The notes under the pieces were generated by a model. It made no database searches. It saw nothing but the letters and a program-made list of their open reading frames with translations, and was not told the origin of the DNA. Positions 15,454-27,300 of a stretch of 64,000 bases of DNA are shown piece by piece; position 1 is the stretch's first letter; every line of letters begins with the position of its first letter. The position numbers and the translations under genes were made by a program. This stretch comes from Paragorgia papillata (lineage: Eukaryota; Cnidaria; Anthozoa; Scleralcyonacea; Coralliidae), in NCBI GenBank assembly GCA_035771165.1, contig JAWNZC010000013.1, positions 616,001 to 680,000 on the forward strand. The letters are read 5' to 3'.

Positions 15454-18453
15454 GGTACTGACACAGAGTTGGACTTCTGATTGTTATTTATTCTGTGATC
15501 AAAGGTATAGACACATAGTTGGACTTCTGGTTGTTCTTTATTCTCTGATCAAAGGTACCAACACAGAGTTGGAATTCTGGTTGTTCTTTATTCCGTGATC
15601 AAAAGTACCGACACAGAGTTGGGCTTCTGGTTGTTCTTTATTCTGTGATCAAAGGTACCAACACAGAGTTGGACTTCTGGTTGTTCGTTATTCTCTGATG
15701 AAAGGTACCAACACAGAGTTGGACTTCTGGTTGTTCTTTATTCTGTGATCAAAGGTACCAACACAGAGTTGGACTTCTGGTTGTTCTTTATTCTGTGATC
15801 AAAGGTACCAACACAGAGTTGGACTTCTGGTTGTTCTTTATTCTGTGATAAAAAGTACCAACACAGAGTTGGACTTCTGGTTGTTCTTTATTCTGTGATC
15901 AAAGGTACCAACACAGAGTTGGACTTCTGGTTGTTCTTTATTCTGTGATCAAAGGTACTGACACAGAGTTGGACTTCTGATTGTTATTTATTCTGTGATC
16001 AAAGGTACCAACACAGAGTTGGACTTCTGATTGTTCTTTATTCTCTGATCAAAGGTACCGACACAGAGTTGGGCTTCTGGTTGTTCTTTATTCTGTGATC
16101 AAAGGTACCGACACAGAGTTGGACTTCTGGTTGTTCTTTATTCTGTGGTCAAAGGTACAGACACAGAGTTGGACTTCTGGTTGTTCTTTATTCTGTGATC
16201 AAAGGTACCAACACAGAGTTGGACTTCTGGTTGTTCTTTATTCTGTGATCAAAGGTACTGACACAGAGTTGGACTTCTGATTGTTATTTATTCTGTGATC
16301 AAAGGTACAGACACAGAGTTGGGCTTCTGGTTGTTCTTTATTCTGTGATCAAAGGTACCGACACAGAGTTGGACTTCTGGTTGTTCTTTATTCTGTGGTC
16401 AAAGGTACAGACACAGAGTTGGACTTCTGGTTGTTCTTTATTCTGTGATCAAAGGTACCAACACAGAGTTGGACTTCTGGTTGTTCTTTATTCTGTGATC
16501 AAAGGTACTGACACAGAGTTGGACTTCTGATTGTTATTTATTCTGTGATCAAAGGTACAGACACAGAGTTGGACTTCTGGTTGTTCTTTATTCTGTGATC
16601 AAAGGTACCAACACAGAGTTGGACTTCTGATTGTTCTTTATTCTCTGATCAAAGGTACCGACACAGAGTTGGGCTTCTGGTTGTTCTTTATTCTGTGATC
16701 AAAGGTACCGACACAGAGTTGGACTTCTGGTTGTTCTTTATTCTGTGGTCAAAGGTACAGACACAGAGTTGGACTTCTGGTTGTTCTTTATTCTGTGATC
16801 AAAGGTACCAACACAGAGTTGGACTTCTGGTTGTTCTTTATTCTGTGATCAAAGGTACTGACACAGAGTTGGACTTCTGATTGTTATTTATTCTGTGATC
16901 AAAGGTACAGACACATAGTTGGACTTCTGGTTGTTCTTTATTCTGTGATCAAAGGTACCGACACAGAGTTGGGCTTCTGGTTGTTCTTTATTCTGTGATC
17001 AAAGGTACCGACACAGAGTTGGACTTCTGGTTGTTCTTTATTCTGTGGTCAAAGGTACAGACACAGAGTTGGACTTCTGGTTGTTCTTTATTCTGTGATC
17101 AAAGGTAACAACACAGAGTTGGACTTCTGGTTGTTCTTTATTCTGTGATCAAAGGTACTGACACAGAGTTGGACTTCTGATTGTTATTTATTCTGTGATC
17201 AAAGGTACAGACACAGAGTTGGACTTCTGGTTGTTCTTTATTCTGTGATCAAAGGTACCAACACAGAGTTGGACTTCTGATTGTTCTTTATTGTCTGATC
17301 AAAGGTACCGACACAGAGTTGGGCTTCTGGTTGTTCTTTATTCTGTGATCAAAGGTACCGACACAGAGTTGGACTTCTGGTTGTTCTTTATTCTGTGGTC
17401 AAAGGTACAGACACAGAGTTGGACTTCTGGTTGTTCTTTATTCTGTGATCAAAGGTACCAACACAGAGTTGGACTTCTGGTTGTTCTTTATTCTGTGATC
17501 AAAGGTACTGACACAGAGTTGGACTTCTGATTGTTATTTATTCTGTGATCAAAGGTACAGACACATAGTTGGACTTCTGGTTGTTCTTTATTCTGTGATC
17601 AAAGGTACCGACACAGAGTTGGGCTTCTGGTTGTTCTTTATTCTGTGATCAAAGGTACCGACACAGAGTTGGACTTCTGGTTGTTCTTTATTCTGTGGTC
17701 AAAGGTACAGACACAGAGTTGGACTTCTGGTTGTTCTTTATTCTGTGATCAAAGGTACCAACACAGAGTTGGACTTCTGGTTGTTCTTTATTCTGTGATC
17801 AAAGGTACTGACACAGAGTTGGACTTCTGATTGTTATTTATTCTGTGATCAAAGGTACAGACACAGAGTTGGACTTCTGGTTGTTCTTTATTCTGTGATC
17901 AAAGGTACCAACACAGAGTTGGACTTCTGATTGTTCTTTATTCTCTGATCAAAGGTACCGACACAGAGTTGGGCTTCTGGTTGTTCTTTATTCTGTGATC
18001 AAAGGTACCGACACAGAGTTGGACTTCTGGTTGTTCTTTATTCTGTGGTCAAAGGTACAGACACAGAGTTGGACTTCTGGTTGTTCTTTATTCTGTGATC
18101 AAAGGTACCAACACAGAGTTGGACTTCTGGTTGTTCTTTATTCTGTGATCAAAGGTACTGACACAGAGTTGGACTTCTGATTGTTATTTATTCTGTGATC
18201 AAAGGTACAGACACATAGTTGGACTTCTGGTTGTTCTTTATTCTGTGATCAAAGGTACCGACACAGAGTTGGGCTTCTGGTTGTTCTTTATTCTGTGATC
18301 AAAGGTACCGACACAGAGTTGGACTTCTGGTTGTTCTTTATTCTGTGGTCAAAGGTACAGACACAGAGTTGGACTTCTGGTTGTTCTTTATTCTGTGATC
18401 AAAGGTACCAACACAGAGTTGGACTTCTGGTTGTTCTTTATTCTGTGATCAAA

Positions 18454-20410
18454 GGTACTGACACAGAGTTGGACTTCTGATTGTTATTTATTCAGTGATC
18501 AAAGGTACAGACACATAGTTGGACTTCTGGTTGTTCTTTATTCTGTGATCAAAGGTACCGACACAGAGTTGGGCTTCTGGTTGTTCTTTATTCTGTGATC
18601 AAAGGTACCGACACAGAGTTGGACTTCTGGTTGTTCTTTATTCTGTGGTCAAAGGTACAGACACAGAGTTGGACTTCTGGTTGTTCTTTATTCTGTGATC
18701 AAAGGTAACAACACAGAGTTGGACTTCTGGTTGTTCTTTATTCTGTGATCAAAGGTACTGACACAGAGTTGGACTTCTGATTGTTATTTATTCTGTGATC
18801 AAAGGTACAGACACAGAGTTGGACTTCTGGTTGTTCTTTATTCTGTGATCAAAGGTACCAACACAGAGTTGGACTTCTGATTGTTCTTTATTCTCTGATC
18901 AAAGGTACCGACACAGAGTTGGGCTTCTGGTTGTTCTTTATTCTGTGATCAAAGGTACCGACACAGAGTTGGACTTCTGGTTGTTCTTTATTCTGTGGTC
19001 AAAGGTACAGACACAGAGTTGGACTTCTGGTTGTTCTTTATTCTGTGATCAAAGGTACCAACACAGAGTTGGACTTCTGGTTGTTCTTTATTCTGTGATC
19101 AAAGGTACTGACACAGAGTTGGACTTCTGATTGTTATTTATTCTGTGATCAAAGGTACAGACACATAGTTGGACTTCTGGTTGTTCTTTATTCTGTGATC
19201 AAAGGTACCGACACAGAGTTGGGCTTCTGGTTGTTCTTTATTCTGTGATCAAAGGTACCGACACAGAGTTGGACTTCTGGTTGTTCTTTATTCTGTGGTC
19301 AAAGGTACAGACACAGAGTTGGACTTCTGGTTGTTCTTTATTCTGTGATCAAAGGTACCAACACAGAGTTGGACTTCTGGTTGTTCTTTATTCTGTGATC
19401 AAAGGTACTGATACAGAGTTGGACTTCTGATTGTTATTTATTCTGTGATCAAAGGTACAGACACAGAGTTGGACTTCTGGTTGTTCTTTATTCTGTGATC
19501 AAAGGTACCAACACAGAGTTGGACTTCTGATTGTTCTTTATTCTCTGATCAAAGGTACCGACACAGAGTTGGGCTTCTGGTTGTTCTTTATTCTGTGATC
19601 AAAGGTACCGACACAGAGTTGGACTTCTGGTTGTTCTTTATTCTGTGGTCAAAGGTACAGACACAGAGTTGGACTTCTGGTTGTTCTTTATTCTGTGATC
19701 AAAGGTACCAACACAGAGTTGGACTTCTGGTTGTTCTTTATTCTGTGATCAAAGGTACTGACACAGAGTTGGACTTCTGATTGTTATTTATTCTGTGATC
19801 AAAGGTACAGACACATAGTTGGACTTCTGGTTGTTCTTTATTCTGTGATCAAAGGTACCGACACAGAGTTGGGCTTCTGGTTGTTCTTTATTCTGTGATC
19901 AAAGGTACCGACACAGAGTTGGACTTCTGGTTGTTCTTTATTCTGTGGTCAAAGGTACAGACACAGAGTTGGACTTCTGGTTGTTCTTTATTCTGTGATC
20001 AAAGGTACCAACACAGAGTTGGACTTCTGGTTGTTCTTTATTCTGTGATCAAAGGTACTGACACAGAGTTGGACTTCTGATTGTTATTTATTCTGTGATC
20101 AAAGGTACAGACACAGAGTTGGACTTCTGGTTGTTCTTTATTCTGTGATCAAAGGTACCAACACAGAGTTGGACTTCTGGTTCTTTATTCTCTGATCAAA
20201 GGTACCAACACAGAGTTGGAATTCTGGTTGTTCTTTATTCCGTGATCAAAAGTACCGACACAGAGTTGGGCTTCTGGTTGTTCTTTATTCTGTAATCAAA
20301 GGTACCAACACAGAGTTGGACTTCTGGTTGTTCTTTATTCTCTGATCAAAGGTACCAACACAGAGTTGGACTTCTTGTTGTTCTTTATTCTGTGGTCAAA
20401 GGTACCGACA
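18454..20410. repeat. Third partial copy of the satellite higher-order block
   Basis: The marker monomers of the 3347-bp block reappear 6347 bp further on (12140 to about 18487; 13834 to 20181; the TTCTTGTTGTTC monomer 14034 to about 20381). Again the offset is 127 monomers minus 3 bp. The match stops near 20410, where the CCGGTCG variant is replaced by the common form. The same short-monomer marker occurs again at about 21378 and 22625 (steps of 1197 and 1247 bp). Confidence 0.75.
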
Positions 20411-23338
20411 CAGAGTTGGACTTCTGGTTGTTCTTTATTCTGTGATTAAAGGTACCGACACAAAGTTGGACTTCTGATTGTTCTTTATTTTCTGATCAAA
20501 GGTACTGACACAGAGTTGGACTTCTGGTTGTTCTTTATTCTGTGATCAAAGGTACCAACACAGAGTTGGACTACTGATTGTTCTTTATTCTCTGATCAAA
20601 GGTACCGACACAGAGTTGGGCTTCTGGTTGTTCTTTATTCTGTGATCAAAGGTACCGACACAGAGTTGGACTTCTGGTTGTTCTTTATTCTGTGGTCAAA
20701 GGTACAGACACAGAGTTGGACTTCTGGTTGTTCTTTATTCTGTGATCAAAGGTACCAACACAGAGTTGGACTTCTGGTTGTTCTTTATTCTGTGATCAAA
20801 GGTACTGACACAGAGTTGGACTTCTGATTGTTATTTATTCTGTGATCAAAGGTACAGACACAGAGTTGGACTTCTGGTTGTTCTTTATTCTGTGATCAAA
20901 GGTACCAACACAGAGTTGGACTTCTGGTTGTTCTTTATTCTGTGATAAAAAGTACCAACACAGAGTTGGACTTCTGGTTGTTCTTTATTCTGTGATCAAA
21001 GGTACCAACACAGAGTTGGACTTCTGGTTGTTCTTTATTCTGTGGTCAAAGGTACAGACACAGAGTTGGACTTCTGGTTGTTCTTTATTCTGTGCTCAAA
21101 GGTACCAACACAGAGTTGGACTTCTGGTTGTTCTTTATTCTGTGATCAAAGGTACTGACACAGAGTTGGACTTCTGATTGTTATTTATTCTGTGATCAAA
21201 GGTACAGACACAGAGTTGGACTTCTGGTTGTTCTTTATTCTGTGATCAAAGGTACCAACACAGAGTTGGACTTCTGGTTGTTCTTTATTCTGTGATAAAA
21301 AGTACCAACACAGAGTTGGACTTCTGGTTGTTCTTTATTCTGTGATCAAAGGTACCAACACAGAGTTGGACTTCTGGTTCTTTATTCTCTGATCAAAGGT
21401 ACCAACACAGAGTTGGAATTCTGGTTGTTCTTTATTCCGTGATCAAAATTACCGACACAGAGTTGGGCTTCTGGTTGTTCTTTATTCTGTGATCAAAGGT
21501 ACCAACACAGAGTTGGACTTCTGGTTGTTCTTTATTCTCTGATGAAAGGTACCAACACAGAGTTGGACTTCTGGTTGTTCTTTATTCTGTGATCAAAGGT
21601 ACCAACACAGAGTTGGACTTCTGGTTGTTCTTTATTCTGTGATCAAAGGTACCAACACAGAGTTGGACTTCTGGTTGTTCTTTATTCTGTGATAAAAAGT
21701 ACCAACACAGCGTTGGACTTCTGGTTGTTCTTTATTCTGTGATCAAAGGTACCAACACAGAGTTGGACTTCTGGTTGTTCTTTATTCTGTGGTCAAAGGT
21801 ACAGACACAGAGTTGGACTTCTGGTTGTTCTTTATTCTGTGATCAAAGGTACCAACACAGAGTTGGACTTTTGGTTGTTCTTTATTCTGTGATCAAAGGT
21901 ACTGACACAGAGTTGGACTTCTGATTGTTATTTATTCTGTGATCAAAGGTACAGACACAGAGTTGGACTTCTGGTTGTTCTTTATTCTGTGATCAAAGGT
22001 ACCAACACAGAGTTGGACTTCTGGTTGTTCTTTATTCTCTGATGAAAGGTACCAACACAGAGTTGGACTTCTGGTTGTTCTTTATTCTGTGATCAAAGGT
22101 ACCAACACAGAGTTGGACTTCTGGTTGTTCTTTATTCTGTGATCAAAGGTACCAACACAGAGTTGGACTTCTGGTTGTTCTTTATTCTGTGATAAAAAGT
22201 ACCAACACAGAGTTGGACTTCTGGTTGTTCTTTATTCTGTGATCAAAGGTACCAACACAGAGTTGGACTTCTGGTTGTTCTTTATTCTGTGGTCAAAGGT
22301 ACAGACACAGAGTTGGACTTCTGGTTGTTCTTTATTCTGTGATCAAAGGTACCAACACAGAGTTGGACTTTTGGTTGTTCTTTATTCTGTGATCAAAGGT
22401 ACTGACACAGAGTTGGACTTCTGATTGTTATTTATTCTGTGATCAAAGGTACAGACACAGAGTTGGACTTCTGGTTGTTCTTTATTCTGTGATCAAAGGT
22501 ACCAACACAGAGTTGGACTTCTGGTTGTTCTTTATTCTGTGATAAAAAGTACCAACACAGAGTTGGACTTCTGGTTGTTCTTTATTCTGTGATCAAAGGT
22601 ACCAACACAGAGTTGGACTTCTGGTTCTTTATTCTCTGATCAAAGGTACCAACACAGAGTTGGAATTCTGGTTGTTCTTTATTCCGTGATCAAAAGTACC
22701 GACACAGAGTTGGGCTTCTGGTTGTTCTTTATTCTGTGATCAAAGGTACCAACACAGAGTTGGACTTCTGGTTGTTCTTTATTCTCTGATGAAAGGTACC
22801 AACACAGAGTTGGGCTTCTGGTTGTTCTTTATTCTGTGATCAAAGGTACCAACACAGAGTTGGACTTCTGGTTGTTCTTTATTCTGTGATCAAAAGTACC
22901 AACACAGAGTTGGACTTCTGGTTGTTCTTTATTCTGTGATCAAAAGTACCAACACAGAGTTGGACTTCTGGTTGTTCTTTATTCTCTGATCAAAGGTACC
23001 AACACAGAGTTGGACTTCTGGTTGTTTTTTATTCTGTGATCAAAAGTACCGACACAGAGTTGGGCTTCTGGTTGTTCTTTATTCTGTGATCAAAGGTACC
23101 AACACAGAGTTGGACTTCTGGTTGTTCTTTATTCTGTGGTCAAAGGTACCAACACAGAGTTGGACTTCTGGTTGTTCTTTATTCTGTAGTTATTCTCTCT
23201 GAAGACGGCCCACGTACACTTGCCGAAAGCTCAGAAATCAAAAATTTCAAAACAACATGGTTTACCTTACCTCCTCTTCCCTCTCTTTCCATTTTCTCTG
23301 AAAACAGATTAGTACGAATTTAAATTGCTTGCTCTAAT

Positions 23339-23381
23339 CATAGACAATCCAGAAGACAATCTGTCTTCTGGATTGTCTATG
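23339..23381. repeat. Perfect 20-bp inverted repeat with 3-nt spacer
   Basis: CATAGACAATCCAGAAGACA (23339-23358), spacer ATC, then its exact reverse complement (23362-23381). The second copy of this region (about 63349-63366) has only the right arm, so one copy gained or lost an arm. The palindrome could be a small foldback insertion or a replication-slippage product. Confidence 0.9.
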
Positions 23382-23527
23382 CTTTAAAATATGGCACAGT
23401 ATTCTTGAAACAGTCAAAGATAGTTAATTTGTGCGCCGTTAATGTATTATTTTTTTGTAAGATGTTTTAACTTTAGATTTAGTAACTATTGTCTCCTAAT
23501 TTTAGCTAATCAGACCAAATCTTGCAG

Positions 23528-23568
23528 AGAAAATCCCGTTTACCCCACAAAAAAACTGCACTGGTCAG
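23528..23568 (+). CDS. Candidate leading exon of the receptor gene
   Basis: The acceptor is CTTGCAG and the donor CAG/GTAATA. In the frame that joins the next exon (enter phase 2, leave phase 1) it reads [13 protein letters not shown] without a stop. A second copy at about 63477-63517 reads PVYPTEELNWS but has lost the acceptor AG at the equivalent place. No domain is recognisable in so short a piece, and the conservation could simply reflect the wider duplication. Confidence 0.45.
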
Positions 23569-23780
23569 GTAATAAAAAAAGAAACAAACTGCTAACTTTT
23601 TAAAGATACCAAACCTCTTCAATATTTAATTATCTGTCTAACTGTCTGTCTGTCTGTTTGTTCCTTCCTTCGTTTGTTTGTTTGTTTGTTTGTTTGTTTG
23701 TTTGTTTGTTTGTCTGTCTCTGTCTGTCTGTCTGTCTGCCTGCCTGCCTGCCTGCCTGCCTGCGTGCCTGCCTGCCTGCC

Positions 23781-23844
<64 letters not shown>

Positions 23845-24277
23845 GGTCCGTCCGTCTCTCCATAGCCTGACCGACTTTCTGTCTGCGCTAGTGTGCTTGT
23901 TTATTTGTCTTGATCGGTGTCTTAGATGGGTCTGCTGTTTTTGAACTAGAAGCTTACAATAGCGTCCACAAAACTGATTAAGAAGTATTGCTGTATCTTT
24001 TAAACTTTTTACTGATCTTGAATTTTAGTACTAACGTTATTGCATGTCATTCCAGTTTTTGATTTATTAAACATGAACACAACGGGACAGAATTCGACGA
24101 GCAATGACAACAATCAGGTACATTGCCCTTTTAAATGAATAAATAAGAATCTGTGTGCTTAGGAGCGATCCTATGTCCGTATAATATCTACTGTAAATGA
24201 ATCCACAACAATCACATTAACCTATCTCTTTAACTCTTTCACTCCCAAATACGGAATTTTTCGTACTTTATTATTTC

Positions 24278-24313
<36 letters not shown>

Positions 24314-27300
24314 AGAGAGCTTCCGGAAAGTTGGTAGTGAAAGGATTAAGCAGTTCCGTCACGTCGTATTCAACCACCCTTGTGCCTTCTCGGCTATCAC
24401 TTTGCGGCTTCCTAGCAACACCTTGGCACTAGAATGGGACAAATAATGCAGGACTCTAGGAACACGATTAGGATGTAGAGAGATACGTTGTCTGGTAATG
24501 TTAAGCCCAGTTCCCACTTATAGATATTATATGGTTGCTATTTTTATTGTATATAAATGTGTTTTAGCCTCCCAAGGAAGTAGACAAGGCAGTAAAGCTC
24601 CTTCAAAATTTAACCAAACTGCTGAACAACACTGAATCGTATAATAAGATGCCAGAATATTGCTATGTGAGTATTTAAACGAAAACCTCAAATTTTGCTT
24701 TGTAGCAATAAGTGAAGTGAAGCGAAAGGAAGTGAAGTGAGGTTGAGTGAAGAAAAGTGAAGGGAAGGAAATGGAGGGAAGTGAAGTGCGGTGAAGTGAA
24801 GTGAATAAAGTGAACTGAAGTTGAAGTGAAGTGAAGTGAAGTGAAATGAAGTGAAGTGAAGTGAAGTGCGGTGAAGTGAAGTGAAGTGAAGTGAAGTGCG
24901 GTGAAGTGAAGTGAAGTGAAGTGAAGTGAAGTGAAGTGAAGTGAAGTGAAGTGAAGTGAAGTGAAGTGAAGTGAAGTGAAGTGAAGTGAAGTGAAGTGAA
25001 GTGAAGTGCGGTGAAGTGAAGTGAAGTGAAGTGAAGTGAAGTGAAGTGAAGTGAAGTGAAGTGAAGTGAAGTGAGGTGAAGTGAAGTAAAGTTGAAGTGA
25101 AGTGAAGTGAAGTGAAGTGAAGTGAAGTGAAGTGAAGTGAAATGAAATGAAATGAAATGAAATGAAATGAAGTGAAGTGAAGTGAAGTGAAATGAAATGA
25201 AGTGAAGTGAAGTGAAGTGATGTGTAGCCTGAGAAAACAACCGCCTCTTCTCGCTCGCCGCATCGCGGAAGAGACGTCTGAGCAAATCTACCGAGATTCC
25301 GCTGATTGGTTACTTTGTAATTATACGATAATTAATTCAAAACTCGGCTCGACCAAGATCAACTGCAACATTATCCCTGTTTGAAAAAACCCCAACATAG
25401 TTAAGGTGGCTCCCTATAGTTTCAATAAATACGTGCTATTTCATACGCTCATTATCTAATGTTATTCACAAGTCTAAAAATTTGTTGGATAAATACTAAG
25501 TAGACCTTACTATAGCAGAACTATCGCAGATATAAAATATCTATGAAAAAGTTCAATTATTTGCTGTTACCATGGTAATAATGACGTTGGAACTTTGGTA
25601 TATTTTCAAATATTGCATAATTGAAGCGGCATGTCTTCAGTTTGCTTCGGTAAAATTTTTTAAAAATTGCTGAGATGATAGATACTGTTGTGGAGAATAT
25701 CCATGCACAAAATCAGAGAGAGTTGTATGGACAGATTTTTCGCTGTAAAAATTATCGATTTAAAAACGTTCTGTCTTAAAAAATTATATATACTTTAGAA
25801 CTTTTTATAAACTACTTATTTACAAAATTTTAGCAAAATTCACCGAAGAAAACATCTACAAGTCTAACATCTATGTCGACGCGGTCATAGAATTTCGAAA
25901 CGACAAGATCGCTATTTACGCATGCGCAGCGATACTATTTCTAGTCACCAGTCCCCTATTGAAATTACCGTAGGGAGCCACCTTAAAGCTTAGTTTTGCC
26001 AAAAAAGAAAGATAGATAGTTAGTTTTTCTAAAGCAAGTTTGAGTGCAGTAAACAGCAACATTTTCCTATCGAAATTGAACGATTTCGCCAGACATCGAG
26101 TTGGCAAAAACTCAGCTTTAACTTTGTTATTTCAGACAGGGATAATGTTGCAGTTGATCTTGGTCGAGCCGAGTTTTGAATTACTTATCGTATGATTTCA
26201 ACGTAACCAATCAGCGCTACTACCCGAATCTCGTTAGACTTACGTCATCAGTATGGAATTTCTTGGCTCGTTGCTCAGACGTCTCTTTCGCGAGGGAGCG
26301 AGCGAAGAAGAGGCGGTTGTTTTCTCAGGCTAAATGATGTGAAGTGAAATGAAGTAAAGTGAAGTGATGTGAAATGAAATGAAATGAAATGAAATAAAGT
26401 GAAGTGAAGTGAAGTGAAGTGAAGTGAAGTGCAGGTTGAACGACCTTCCTATCGTTTTAATTCTCAACAACATTGTTTTTTAGCGAATCTTTGATGCTGG
26501 AGCAAGAATCGTGGATAAGATCTTGAATAATAATAATGCTTTCCGAGTATGTTCTAATGGATTTCCAACATTTGCCTCTTATTAGAAAATGTCACATGGA
26601 AAAGCTGAGTCAAAACACAGATGTTTCATTTACAAATTGCCATTCAAAAAATTTAAAGTGCCTATTGAACGAAAATTAAGTTTGTCTTATTTGAACGAAC
26701 ACTTAATTTTAAGATTAATGGTAGAGTAACATATTTTGCAGTTTTTCGTTTCCTTGCTTCGTTCTTGAGATATTTTAGTTTGTTTGATATGCAAGTCAAA
26801 CATTTTGCATAAAATGATTTATCGAAAAATTTATATATCTTTGTTATTATCAAATATGTTAAATAATCACTTGAAGATCTACAAGTTTAGTGTTGTGGGC
26901 TTAACACTTCCACATGCCTCATTCAAATTAATTTGGTTTGATAATAGAAAATTCTTCTATACCACAAATGCATATTTATAACGTCAAAATGTTTAATTTG
27001 CATATCAAACAAAATAGATGTTACTCTATAATGTTAAGTATCCTTTCAAGTAAGACAAACTTAATTTTCGTTTCATAGGCACTTTAAAATAATTTAAACG
27101 TATAGCTAGGTGAACGTAGTGAAAAGCAGACTATAACCTTTTTTAAATATAGTTCAGTCGAATTACTAAACCACGTGATGATGGCGATGGTAGTGGTTAA
27201 GGTTGTGACCTGGTGGTTAATGTGGTGGTGATGTTAAGGTGTTAAGGTGTTAAAAGAATCATATTTTTTCCTCTAAAACGTTTTGCAGTGTACATTTGTG

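Larger units (their letters stand above)
1..23189. repeat. 50-bp satellite array, about 460 head-to-tail monomers
   Basis: A 50-bp unit repeats without interruption from the first base of the window to about 23189. Each unit contains TTCTGTGATCAAAGGTAC, GACACAGAGTTGGACTTC and TGGTTGTTCTTTA. Monomers differ at diagnostic sites: GTACC/GTACA/GTACT before ACAC, GTGATC/GTGGTC/CTGATC, and TTGGAC/TTGGGC. A few are 47 bp long or carry small indels. Because 50 is not a multiple of 3, the reading frame rotates, so the many 61-codon open frames are by-products. I see no unique DNA inside the array. The left end lies outside the window. The array sits either in a large intron or upstream of the receptor gene that follows. 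Confidence 0.98.
23185..23640. repeat. Satellite-edge flank, copy 1 of a segmental duplication
   Basis: Directly after the last monomer the sequence reads TTATTCTCTCTGAAGACGGC and continues through the polypyrimidine stretch and the candidate exon to the TCTG array. The same order is found at about 63205-63594 after the small satellite array, with scattered substitutions and a few deletions. The two loci therefore share ancestry across the satellite boundary. Confidence 0.9.

Noticed and set aside
953..22424. Numerous open frames of 60-110 codons in the satellite
   Set aside because: They arise from frame rotation of a 50-bp monomer and vanish wherever a single variant adds a stop. No start context or splice support.
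1..23189. CRISPR-like look of regularly spaced repeats
   Set aside because: Whole 50-bp monomers repeat with no unique spacers, in a eukaryotic intron-containing context. It is a satellite.
24527..25285. 252-codon minus-strand frame rich in Phe, Thr, Ser, Leu, His
   Set aside because: Translation of the GTGAA array. The receptor exon on the + strand overlaps it and is supported by its duplicate.
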